From: Desulfotignum sp.
GTDB lineage: Bacteria > Desulfobacterota > Desulfobacteria > Desulfobacterales > Desulfobacteraceae
Assembly (NCBI GenBank): GCA_011389575.1
Contig: JAABUB010000003.1
Coordinates: 26,633-90,632 of the forward strand
DNA: 64,000 bases
Reading direction: 5' to 3'
The notes beneath the pieces are model-generated. The model had not been told where the DNA came from, searched no databases, and saw only the letters and a program-made list of their open reading frames with translations. A program made the translations under genes and the position numbers. Position 1 is the first letter of the stretch; the number at the start of each line of letters is the position of its first letter. This document shows, piece after piece, positions 43,589-51,308 of this stretch.

Positions 43589-44932
43589 ATGACCCGGACC
43601 ATTCTGCTCATAGATGATGACCCCAGCCTGCGGCGGGTGACCGAATACAACCTGTCGCAAAACGGATTTTTCGTGATCACAGCAGCTTCCGGACAGGAGG
43701 GTCTGGAAGCGTTTACACACCAGATGCCGGACCTGGTGGTGTCTGATGTCAAGCTGGGGGACATGAACGGCCTGGATCTTCTGGCCCAAATCAAGCAGGT
43801 GTCAGCGGAAATTCCGGTGATCATCATCACGGCCTTCGGCTCCATTGAAATGGCGGTGCAGGCCATGCAGAAAGGGGCGTTTACCTTTATCACCAAACCT
43901 TTTGACAGGCTGACCCTGATCCATGCCTGCAAAAAAGCCCTGGAACTGACAGGCCTGCGCACCCAGACCCGGCTGCTCACCCATGAAATCGACCGCCTCA
44001 CCGGCACCCGGGGCATCGTTTCCGCCAGTTCCGTCATGAAGGAGCTGCTGGAAACCGCATCCAGGGCTGCCAACAGTGATGCCACGGTGCTCATCACAGG
44101 AGAATCAGGCACCGGTAAGGAGCTGCTGGCCCGGCTCATTCACCGGAGCAGTCCCAGAAGTGAAGGTCCCATGGTCACGGTCAACTGTGCAGCCATTCCG
44201 CCGGGACTTATTGAAAGCGAGCTGTTCGGCCATGTAAAAGGGGCGTTTACCGGGGCGGTCAGGGACCGGAAAGGACACTTCATGACCGCATCCGGTGGCA
44301 CCCTTTTTCTGGATGAAATCGGTGAACTGGCAACAGATGTCCAGGTCAAGCTGCTGCGGGCCATCCAGGAAAAGCAGGTCCAGCCGGTGGGATCTGAACA
44401 AACCGTCCGGGCTGATATAAGGATCATTGCAGCCACCAACATGGATCTCCAGGAGCAGATGGCTGCGGGTGCCTTCAGGGAGGATCTGTTTTACCGCCTG
44501 TCTGTGATCCCTTTGTCCATCCCCCCTTTGCGGGAGCGCACCGAAGATATTTCCGCCCTGGCCGCCCATTTTTTAAAAAAATGTGATGCACCGACGGGCG
44601 TGCGGTTTTCTCCGGATGCCCTGGCACGGCTCACAACCTACCACTGGCCCGGTAATATCCGGGAAATGCAGAACCTGGTGGAGCGGTGCATTATCCTGAG
44701 AAACAGTGATGTGATCCAAGCATCAGACCTTCACCTGCCAGGGATGGCCCATGACCGTCCTGCTTTGGATCCGGTGATTCCGGATGAAGGTATCTCCCTG
44801 GATGCGATCCAGCGGGTCTATGTTGTCAAAGCGCTTGAAAAAGCAGGTCAGAACCGCTCTGAAGCGGCCCGTCTTTTAAAAATCCCCCGGCATGTGCTGC
44901 TGTACCGCATGGAAAAATACAACATCCACTAG
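43589..44932 (+). CDS. Sigma-54-dependent response regulator (NtrC family)
   Basis: A receiver (about 1-120, LLIDDDPS and phosphoacceptor in VVSDVKLGDMNG) is followed by an AAA+ domain with ITGESGTGKELLARLIH, the GAFTGA loop in HVKGAFTGAVRDR, Walker B GGTLFLDEIGELA, and a Fis-type helix-turn-helix (NRSEAARLLKIPRHVLLYR). It activates sigma-54 RNA polymerase after phosphorylation by the kinase upstream. The ATG at 43589 has AAGGAG five bases ahead. Target promoters are not evident in this window. Confidence 0.93.
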   Translation: MTRTILLIDDDPSLRRVTEYNLSQNGFFVITAASGQEGLEAFTHQMPDLVVSDVKLGDMNGLDLLAQIKQVSAEIPVIIITAFGSIEMAVQAMQKGAFTFITKPFDRLTLIHACKKALELTGLRTQTRLLTHEIDRLTGTRGIVSASSVMKELLETASRAANSDATVLITGESGTGKELLARLIHRSSPRSEGPMVTVNCAAIPPGLIESELFGHVKGAFTGAVRDRKGHFMTASGGTLFLDEIGELATDVQVKLLRAIQEKQVQPVGSEQTVRADIRIIAATNMDLQEQMAAGAFREDLFYRLSVIPLSIPPLRERTEDISALAAHFLKKCDAPTGVRFSPDALARLTTYHWPGNIREMQNLVERCIILRNSDVIQASDLHLPGMAHDRPALDPVIPDEGISLDAIQRVYVVKALEKAGQNRSEAARLLKIPRHVLLYRMEKYNIH

Positions 44933-45247
44933 GAACAATTTTTTCTGAATTGTCGCTTTGTCACGCTTTGGAAAGTCTGGGACGCGGTTTTGATATGGAA
45001 CAGAGGCTTTTTACAGCATATTCTACACCCCCTGCAGGATAATCTCCACCCGGCTTGTCATTCAGGAGAACGGATTTTCCCCGGCCCGTCTTTTTTTCAA
45101 AAAAAATCATACTATTTCAAATAGTTTCAATAATTCTTTTCAGTTTCATTCTGTCTGGCACAAAAAGTGGTTCATGCATTAAACAGGTATCCGGTTTACA
45201 ATGGATGCAATGGATGAATCAGGTTTTCAGGAACCCGGGAGACAGGT
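44933..45247. other. Intergenic stretch without a gene
   Basis: A weak hairpin with ACAATT and AATTGT lies just after the regulator stop and may end its transcript. No frame here has a ribosome site or family resemblance. No RNA gene or riboswitch was recognised. Confidence 0.5.
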
Positions 45248-45652
45248 GTGAAAATTATAATCATTATATCCATTACAGCCTTTTTTCTGGCAGGCGGGCC
45301 GGTATCGGCCCGGGCCCCTGATCCAAACCCCATCCAGCGGGCTGTGTTCAAGGTGGAAAAGATCAGCGGTCGCGGATGCTTTTCTGTTATCAGTGACAGG
45401 TTTTCAAAACTGGAAGGGTTTTCCGGCATGGGGGTCAACCTTTTCACCAAAAAAGTGGCTGTGGATGTTACCCCGCCTTTGACCCCTGAAGTTGTCCAGG
45501 AGACCATTCAGGAACTGGGATTCCCTGTTTCACTGGTATCTGTGGATCCGGTGAAAGAAAAAGAATCCTTTGCATATCTTCATACCCGGTCCGGCAAGGG
45601 TGCCGGCTGTTGTACCGGCCGGGTATGTGATCCCGGACCCCTAACCCCTTAG
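45248..45652 (+). CDS. Secreted HMA-fold-like protein with Cys-rich tail
   Basis: The 134 residues start at a GTG preceded by a GGGAG site. A signal peptide is likely (KIIIIISITAFFLAGGPVSA). The middle (about 32-100) has the strand-helix pattern of a heavy-metal-associated domain, with FKVEKISGRGCFSVISD and GMGVNLFTKKVAVDVTP, but only one Cys where the family usually has CxxC. The tail ends GKGAGCCTGRVCDP, three cysteines that could bind a metal. First gene of a five-gene set ending in an ABC ATPase. Function unassigned. Confidence 0.65.
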   Translation: MKIIIIISITAFFLAGGPVSARAPDPNPIQRAVFKVEKISGRGCFSVISDRFSKLEGFSGMGVNLFTKKVAVDVTPPLTPEVVQETIQELGFPVSLVSVDPVKEKESFAYLHTRSGKGAGCCTGRVCDPGPLTP

Positions 45653-45665
45653 GAGAAAACGTCAT

Positions 45666-46133
45666 ATGAAATCTGTATTATCATGGACGGCTGTGGCTGT
45701 TTTAGCGGTGTTCTTTTTCGGACCTGCCCATACCCAGGCCTGGTTCGGCAGCAAATATACCAAACTGACTCCGGATAAGGGAGTGCTTTTCATTCCGGTA
45801 AAAGATGTTTCCGACGGTCAGGCCCATTATTTTTCTGCCAGATCTGACAAAGGGATTGATGTGAAATTTTTTGTCGTCAAAAGCCGTGACGGGGTGATCC
45901 GGGCGGCTGTGGATGCCTGTGATGTGTGCTACCGGTCAGGCAAAGGCTATGTTCAGGAAGGCAATGTCATGGTGTGTACCAATTGCGGGATGCGGTTTGC
46001 CACAGACCGGATCAATGAGGTCAAGGGCGGCTGCAACCCTGCGCCCCTGAAGCGTATGGTAAAGGATGAGACCCTTGTGATCGCCATGGCAGACATCAAT
46101 GACAATGCCTGGTATTGTGAATTTAAAAAATAA
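45666..46133 (+). CDS. DUF2318 periplasmic/membrane protein with two CxxC pairs
   Basis: The 155 residues begin with a hydrophobic segment (about 5-25) ending near HTQAWFG, probably a signal anchor. The domain is of the DUF2318 kind: DACDVCYRSGKGYVQEG then VMVCTNCGMRF, two CxxC pairs likely to bind a metal or heme/Fe-S. In Campylobacter, DUF2318 proteins are encoded with the p19 iron uptake set, an FtsX-type permease and an ATPase; here the permease and ATPase follow but P19 and Ftr1 are absent. It lies 13 bases after the first gene of the set. Confidence 0.8.
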   Translation: MKSVLSWTAVAVLAVFFFGPAHTQAWFGSKYTKLTPDKGVLFIPVKDVSDGQAHYFSARSDKGIDVKFFVVKSRDGVIRAAVDACDVCYRSGKGYVQEGNVMVCTNCGMRFATDRINEVKGGCNPAPLKRMVKDETLVIAMADINDNAWYCEFKK

Positions 46134-46144
46134 CAGGAGAAAAC

Positions 46145-46588
46145 ATGGCCTGGGATCCTGAAAAATACCGGGAAAAACGGGAACGCGTGCTGGGTATCCA
46201 AAAAAAAGGCATTTCATTCAGTATCATGGCAGCCATTGTATCTGTCACCATTCTTCTGGGACTGGGTGTTGTGACCGTTCCCAATGCGGTTTCCCTTTGG
46301 CAGACCCGGCACCTGGATGATGCCATTTACCGGCTCACAACAGGCCATGCCTGGCCGGATCAGGCCCTGGCCGGTATCCGGAATATGTCCGGGGTCAAAA
46401 AGGTGACAAAAGACCATCACGGAGGCCGGCTGGTGATCACCTTTGACCGCCGCCACACCGGTCCTGAAAAAATGGCGGGCCAGCTCAAGGAACACGGCCT
46501 TTCCTTTGCCCTGCTCAACCGGGTCAACCACCGGCAGCACCGGCAGATCACGGCAGAAGAAAAGGAGGCGGAAGGTGAAGCTTTATAA
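46145..46588 (+). CDS. Membrane-anchored HMA-fold-like protein
   Basis: The 147 residues have one membrane segment (about 26-46, SIMAAIVSVTILLGLGVVTV) and then a soluble domain with IRNMSGVKKVTKDHHGG and RLVITFDRRHTGPEKMAGQL. The strand-helix order resembles a heavy-metal-associated domain, but the metal CxxC is absent and His residues (DHH) stand nearby. The last part overlaps the permease start by 14 bases, so the two are coupled. Function unknown; a metal-handling or scaffold role next to the permease is inferred. Confidence 0.6.
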   Translation: MAWDPEKYREKRERVLGIQKKGISFSIMAAIVSVTILLGLGVVTVPNAVSLWQTRHLDDAIYRLTTGHAWPDQALAGIRNMSGVKKVTKDHHGGRLVITFDRRHTGPEKMAGQLKEHGLSFALLNRVNHRQHRQITAEEKEAEGEAL

Positions 46589-47732
46589 TATCTGCCTTGG
46601 CAATATCAAGCGCCGCAAGACCCGGATGCTTTTTTTGGCCCTGGGCCTGATCATCGGCATCGGCACAGTGGTCACCCTGTTGTCCATAACGGAATCCATG
46701 GGCCGGGATATTGAAGAACGCCTGGACCAGTTCGGTGCCAATATCGTGATGGCGCCCAGGATGGAGAACCTGTCCCTCAATTATGGCGGCATCGATGTGG
46801 GCGGGGTGAATTATGAGATCAGGGAACTGGACCAGGCATCCCTTTTTCGGATACATACCATTGAAAATGCCAAAAATCTGGGGGTGATCGCCCCCAAGAT
46901 CCTGGGTCCTGTAACCATCATGGACAAAACCGTGCTTCTTATGGGGGTGGTGTTTGAAGAGGAACTGGCCTTGAAACCCTGGTGGCAGAAAACCGGTGCC
47001 TTTCCAGAAGCAGACAACGAACTGCTGCTGGGATCAGCTGCGGCATCCTTGCTGAATGTATCCCCCGGCAGCACCCTGGAAATGAAAGGACACCCATTTC
47101 AGGTGAGCGGGGTTCTGGAGCCCACCGGCGGATCTGAAGACAATGCCGTCATTGCCGGCCTTTCCCCGGCCCAGAAAATTCTGGGAAAACAGGGGAAAAT
47201 ATCTTTGGTGGAAATCTCCGCCTTTTGCAGGGGATGTCCCATTACCGAGCTGACCCTTCAGATTGCGGAAAAATTTCCCAATGCAACAGTGACTGCCATG
47301 AAACAGGCGGTCATGTCCAAGATGCAGTCCATTGAACTGTTCAAATCCTTTTCCCTTGGTGTCTCAGTCCTGGTCATCACCATCGGGGCCCTGCTGGTCA
47401 TGGTGACCATGATGGGATCGGTGAACCAGCGAACCCGGGAGATCGGGGTTTTCAGGGCCATCGGGTTCCGCCAGGGACATGTGATGGAGATTATCCTGTT
47501 GGAGGCGCTGCTGCTGGGAGTTTTCGGCGGTCTGGCCGGGTTTGTCCTGGGCAATGGTGTTGCCCGGATTATCATCCCACTGACACTGGAAGCCGGCCGT
47601 TTTCCCGGAATCGACTGGCAGCTGGGGGGCATCTGCCTGCTCATGTCGGCTGCTTTGAGCCTCCTGGCCAGCCTGTATCCGGCTTTCAAGGCCGCATCTC
47701 TGGACCCTAACCAGGCATTGCGGGTGTTATGA
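46575..47732 (+). CDS. FtsX/MacB-type ABC permease
   Basis: The 385 residues start at a GTG six bases after AGGAGG. One N-terminal membrane segment (RMLFLALGLIIGIGTVVTLL) is followed by a large periplasmic domain and three C-terminal membrane segments (SLGVSVLVITIGALLVMVT, then VMEIILLEALLLGVFGGLAG and the last), as in MacB and FtsX permeases. The Glu-rich coupling segment VNQRTREIGVFRAIGFRQG is typical. It works with the ATPase encoded next, whose start overlaps the stop. The substrate is unknown; metal or thiol handling is suggested by neighbours. Confidence 0.88.
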   Translation: MKLYNICLGNIKRRKTRMLFLALGLIIGIGTVVTLLSITESMGRDIEERLDQFGANIVMAPRMENLSLNYGGIDVGGVNYEIRELDQASLFRIHTIENAKNLGVIAPKILGPVTIMDKTVLLMGVVFEEELALKPWWQKTGAFPEADNELLLGSAAASLLNVSPGSTLEMKGHPFQVSGVLEPTGGSEDNAVIAGLSPAQKILGKQGKISLVEISAFCRGCPITELTLQIAEKFPNATVTAMKQAVMSKMQSIELFKSFSLGVSVLVITIGALLVMVTMMGSVNQRTREIGVFRAIGFRQGHVMEIILLEALLLGVFGGLAGFVLGNGVARIIIPLTLEAGRFPGIDWQLGGICLLMSAALSLLASLYPAFKAASLDPNQALRVL

Positions 47733-48409
47733 TGAAACCGGTTGACCATTTTATACAGGTGCATGACCTTGTAAAAACCTATGCAGACGGCGGCCGGTCA
47801 GTGAGTGCCATTGATCAGGTGAACCTGTCCATTGATGACGGAGAATTTGTCACCATCATGGGCCGGTCCGGTTCCGGCAAAAGCACGCTTTTGTCCATGC
47901 TGGGGGCCCTGATGCGCCCCACCAGCGGAAAGGTGGTGGTGGATTCCATGGATTTGTACAGCCTGGGCAGTGAACAGCGGGCAGATTTCAGAAGTGAATA
48001 TATCGGGTTTATTTTCCAGTCGTTCCAGTTGATTCCCTATCTCACGGTGCTGGAAAATGTGTCCCTGCCCATGGCAGTCACCGGCCTGAAAAAGAAGAAG
48101 ATGGACATGGCCATGGCAGTGATTGACCGGGTGGGACTGGCAGACAAGCATGACCGGCTGCCGGACCGGCTGTCAGGGGGAGAGCAGGAACGGGTGGCAA
48201 TAGCCCGGGCCATTGTCAACCACCCGCCCCTGATCCTGGCGGATGAGCCCACCGGAAATCTGGATACGGACACCGCCGGCCGGATCATGGAACAGCTGGC
48301 ATCGTTGAACCGGGAGGGCCATACCATTGTGGTGGTGACCCACAACCCGGAAATGGAAGCATATGCTTCCCGGAATATCCGGGTCAGGGACGGCAGGGTG
48401 TCAGCTTGA
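47729..48409 (+). CDS. MacB/LolD-type ABC ATPase
   Basis: Walker A is MGRSGSGKSTLLSM, the Q-loop is IFQSFQLIPYLT, the signature is LSGGEQERVAIARAI, Walker B is LILADEPTGNLD and the H-loop is VVVTHN. This is an intact ATPase of the MacB/LolD kind. It overlaps the permease stop (ATGATG, ATGA overlap). It powers the FtsX-type permease. The 137 bases after it to the riboswitch show no recognisable feature. Confidence 0.92.
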   Translation: MMKPVDHFIQVHDLVKTYADGGRSVSAIDQVNLSIDDGEFVTIMGRSGSGKSTLLSMLGALMRPTSGKVVVDSMDLYSLGSEQRADFRSEYIGFIFQSFQLIPYLTVLENVSLPMAVTGLKKKKMDMAMAVIDRVGLADKHDRLPDRLSGGEQERVAIARAIVNHPPLILADEPTGNLDTDTAGRIMEQLASLNREGHTIVVVTHNPEMEAYASRNIRVRDGRVSA

Positions 48410-48546
48410 GACTGGTAGATAGCAGTGTGCTGAAAGCAGATATCTGTTTGTGTGTTATTATATTGATGAGACTGATTGAATCGGTCATCAAGTGAAATTA
48501 ACATTGACAAAACCCGTCCCTGTATATTAAAAGCAACACGCATGCA

Positions 48547-48730
48547 TTGAGGTGCCGGATTCCGTTACTTCAACGGAACTCCGGGTAAAAGGAAAGATGG
48601 TGGAATTCCATCGCATGCCAGCCGTTGCCGTAATCGGGGACAAGGAATGCATTCAGGCCACTCTTCTGTATCCCCCAGAGGGGGAAGGCGCATTCCAAGG
48701 ATGATCCGTGAGTCGGAAAGCCTGCCCTTT
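48547..48730 (+). ncRNA. Cobalamin riboswitch
   Basis: The stretch follows the cobalamin aptamer order. It has GAGGTGCCGG at 48549-48558, a GGTAAAAGGAAAGATGGTGG segment near 48588, and GCCAGCCGTTGCCGTAATCG. Then come GCCACT near 48658, GGGGGAAGGCG near 48678-48690 and GTGAGTCGGAAAGCCTGCCC ending near 48727, matching the usual GAGTCxGGAxACCTGCC. These are the conserved core elements of the B12 box. It precedes the TrpD-like gene by about 65 bases, so B12 is expected to switch off expression. The boundaries are approximate. Confidence 0.85.
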
Positions 48731-48761
48731 GCTGAACCAGGGATTTTTGCTGGAATCAAAT

Positions 48762-48787
48762 CCTTCTGAATCTGTATATTCAGGAGG
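48762..48787 (+). promoter_or_regulatory. Hairpin sequestering the ribosome site after the riboswitch
   Basis: CCTTCTGAA (48762-48770) pairs with TTCAGGAGG (48779-48787), with one G-U pair and an 8-base loop. The right arm is the ribosome site of the TrpD-like gene. This suggests translational control by the upstream riboswitch. Seen in sequence; the fold is inferred. Confidence 0.6.
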
Positions 48788-48793
48788 TATATG

Positions 48794-49897
48794 ATGTCTG
48801 ATCGATTGGATAAACTCTTGGGCGGTTTCATTACCCGTCTGATCCAGAAAAAAGTTCTCACCCGTGAAGAATCCAGACAGGCCTTTTTCCATGTGTTGAA
48901 CAATGAGGTTACCGACATGCATCAGGGTGCCTTTCTGGCTGCATTGACAGCCAAAGGTGAAACCAGTGAGGAGGTGGCCGGGGCATGGGAGTCCGTTTAC
49001 AATCTGGACACCACCAAGGTTGCCATTGATCCATCCCTTGCACTGGTGGAAAACAGCGGCACCGGCATGGATACATTCAAAACATTCAACATCAGCACGG
49101 CGGCATCCATTGTTGCCGCTGCCGGTGGTGTTCCCATGGCCAGGCACGGCGCCAGAGCCATCACCTCGGTCTGCGGCACCGTGGATATGGCCGAAGCATT
49201 GGGAGTGGATGTGGAGTGCACTGCCGATATGGTTGCCAGAAGTATTGAATCATCAAATTTAGGGCTTTTTAACGGCATGAGCCCGCACATTCATCCTAAG
49301 GCGTTAGGACGGATCCTGTCCCGGATCTCTTTCGGCTCCACCTTGAATATTGCGGCCTCCCTTGCCAACCCGGCCCTGCCTTCCATCGGTGTACGCGGGG
49401 TATATGCAAAGGAAATGATCCAGCCTGTGGCGGCCGTGATGAAGGAGATCGGGTATACGCGTGCCCTGGTGGTTCACGGCGGCGTGGACCATTCTGAAAA
49501 AGGGATGGACGAAGCTTCGGTCTGCGGGATGACGTATTGCGCCGGAATTTTTAATGACGATGATATCTCACGGTTTACCATCGATCCGGTCCGTCTGGAT
49601 CTGTCTGCCGGAGATCCTGAGGAACTGGCACCGGAACCGGATATTGAAATAGAGTCCCGACGGTTTGCGAGGCTGCTTGCCAGGGCGGATAACGGTGCCA
49701 GAAAAGATGCAGTGATCCTGAATGCCGGTTTGATCTTCCTTGCAGCCGGAAAAGCCGGCACAGTTGAACAGGGGATCGAAACCGCCTGTCGGCTCCTGGA
49801 AAACGGTGCCGCCTTCAAGGCCCTTGAAAACTGGGTATCAAGTCAGAACCGCTCCCCTGAAAAAGGGTTGAAATCTCTTCACCGGCTGGTGTCATGA
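48794..49897 (+). CDS. TrpD-like phosphoribosyltransferase under cobalamin riboswitch control
   Basis: The 367 residues align with the anthranilate phosphoribosyltransferase fold. The PRPP-binding stretch is SGTGMDTFKTFNISTAAS in place of the usual GTGGDxxxTFNIST. It is followed by ARHGARAITSVCGTVDMAEA, NGMSPHIHPKA and VHGGVDHSEKGMDE. The changes (GMD for GGD, GTVD for GSAD) mark it as a paralog, not the tryptophan-pathway enzyme. Two ATGs adjoin; 48794 has the better spacing (six bases) from AGGAGG. No trp genes are nearby. B12 control suggests attaching phosphoribose to a cobamide base or precursor; that is inference. Confidence 0.75.
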   Translation: MSDRLDKLLGGFITRLIQKKVLTREESRQAFFHVLNNEVTDMHQGAFLAALTAKGETSEEVAGAWESVYNLDTTKVAIDPSLALVENSGTGMDTFKTFNISTAASIVAAAGGVPMARHGARAITSVCGTVDMAEALGVDVECTADMVARSIESSNLGLFNGMSPHIHPKALGRILSRISFGSTLNIAASLANPALPSIGVRGVYAKEMIQPVAAVMKEIGYTRALVVHGGVDHSEKGMDEASVCGMTYCAGIFNDDDISRFTIDPVRLDLSAGDPEELAPEPDIEIESRRFARLLARADNGARKDAVILNAGLIFLAAGKAGTVEQGIETACRLLENGAAFKALENWVSSQNRSPEKGLKSLHRLVS

Positions 49898-49898
49898 A

Positions 49899-50129
49899 AT
49901 GGAACTTCTGATAATAAAATCCGGAAGCGACTATATCAGGGTAAAAGAAAACAGTTTTGTTTTCTGCGGCCTGGACAAGGCCAGCGTATTTCCCGTAGAT
50001 ATGGCGGATGAAGTCAGGTCACTCAGGAAAAGGCTCGAATCAGAAGGGGCCGGGCTTGTCTGCATCAAAAAACTGGTTCTTACCGAACAGGAGTGGATGT
50101 CTGATGAAAATAGTTCTGAACCGGCTTAA
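49899..50129 (+). CDS. 76-residue orphan protein of the riboswitch operon
   Basis: It begins two bases after the TrpD-like stop and its end overlaps the dehydrogenase gene by 26 bases, so it is part of the operon. The sequence (MELLIIKSGSDYIRVKENSF, then an acidic-basic helix VRSLRKRLESEG) has no motif I know. It has no signal peptide and no membrane segment. Function unknown; a small subunit or accessory of a neighbour is a guess. Confidence 0.55.
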   Translation: MELLIIKSGSDYIRVKENSFVFCGLDKASVFPVDMADEVRSLRKRLESEGAGLVCIKKLVLTEQEWMSDENSSEPA

Positions 50130-51165
50130 AACCCTTGAAATTGTAGAACAGGAGCCCCTTATTCCGGATATCCCGGACGGCTCTGTCAGGGTGGAGGTGC
50201 TGTGCTGTGCCGTATGCCGGACTGATGCAAAAATGTGGGAACAGGGCCACCGGGACCTGATCCTGCCACGAATTCCGGGACATGAGATGGTGGTCAGGGA
50301 TACGGATGGGAACCGTTTTATGGTGTGGCCGGGAACAAACTGCACCACCTGCAGCTATTGTCGGCAGGGATTGGAAAATCTGTGTGAAAAGATGAAAATC
50401 ATCGGATTTCACCACGACGGCGGGTTTGCTTCACATGTTGTTGTTCCTTCCCGGAACCTGATTCCGCTGTCTGCCGGTCTGGACAATCATACCGCCTGTT
50501 TTGGAGAACCGGTCGGCTGTATTATCAATGCCTTTGAAAAAATCGAATATAAAAAAAAAAGCCGGCTCCTTATTTACGGAGGCGGTACCATGGGGCTTGC
50601 TGCAGCCCTGTATGCCAAAAGCATCGGTCTGCAACCCCTGGTGATCGAAAAAAGGGAATCCAAGATTCATCACGTCAGGGCTTTTCTGGATGCAGCAGGC
50701 ATTTGCTGTGAAAAAGACACCCTTGACAATGAATTTGACCTAATAATCAATGCCTGCCCTGATGTCATCGCTTTCTGCCAGGCTGTATCAAAAGTGGCCA
50801 GGGCCGGCTGGATTTGCTTTTTCAGCGGAATTGCCAAAAACGAAACCATTGACACCAACCTGGTAAATCTTATCCACTACAAGGAAGCAAAACTCGCCGG
50901 TGCCTACGGCATGACCCGGACACATATGGAAAAAGCCATACCGTTCATTACCTCTCACCAGTCATATCTCAAATTACTGATACAGGACATTGTTCCGCCC
51001 CACAGGCTTCCAGCCCTGATGCCAAAGGTCCTGTCCGGCAGCAATCTCAAGTATATCCTGGATTTCACCCTTGCTTTTCGGGACTCCTCAATCGAAATAT
51101 CACATCAGGCCCCTGTTCAGCCCATGGGGATCGATACTGCCGCAGGCTGTTTTACTGTAGATTGA
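50104..51165 (+). CDS. Zinc-dependent medium-chain dehydrogenase
   Basis: The 353 residues are of the MDR alcohol/threonine-dehydrogenase type. Catalytic zinc ligands are in CAVCRTD and PGHEM, the structural zinc loop is CTTCSYCRQGLENLC (Cx2Cx2Cx7C), and the nucleotide fold has IYGGGTMGLAAALYAKSIGL. NAD(H)-dependent oxidation or reduction of a small alcohol or ketone is expected. The ATG at 50104 has AGGAG ten bases ahead. It is the last gene of the riboswitch-controlled operon. One guess is a step toward aminopropanol or another cobamide part; no evidence decides this. Confidence 0.8.
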   Translation: MKIVLNRLKTLEIVEQEPLIPDIPDGSVRVEVLCCAVCRTDAKMWEQGHRDLILPRIPGHEMVVRDTDGNRFMVWPGTNCTTCSYCRQGLENLCEKMKIIGFHHDGGFASHVVVPSRNLIPLSAGLDNHTACFGEPVGCIINAFEKIEYKKKSRLLIYGGGTMGLAAALYAKSIGLQPLVIEKRESKIHHVRAFLDAAGICCEKDTLDNEFDLIINACPDVIAFCQAVSKVARAGWICFFSGIAKNETIDTNLVNLIHYKEAKLAGAYGMTRTHMEKAIPFITSHQSYLKLLIQDIVPPHRLPALMPKVLSGSNLKYILDFTLAFRDSSIEISHQAPVQPMGIDTAAGCFTVD

Positions 51166-51308
51166 TGCGGTCTGATCCCAAGAAAATAGCACGATATTTT
51201 ATCTGAGTAGAATGAATCGGGGCCCGGCGGGAAATCTGTCGGGCTCCCTTTGCAAATGGGAGCAGGGGCCCTGAGTAATCCCCTTTTAGTGTGCTATTTA
51301 ACCTTTGA

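Noticed and set aside
45055-45321. 88-codon plus-strand frame before the HMA-like gene
   Set aside because: It overlaps the start of the HMA-like gene in another frame, has no ribosome site and reads as low-complexity.
51166-51308. Rho-independent terminator between the MDR gene and the GntR gene
   Set aside because: Inverted repeats are present but no T-run follows in either direction, so I do not call a terminator.
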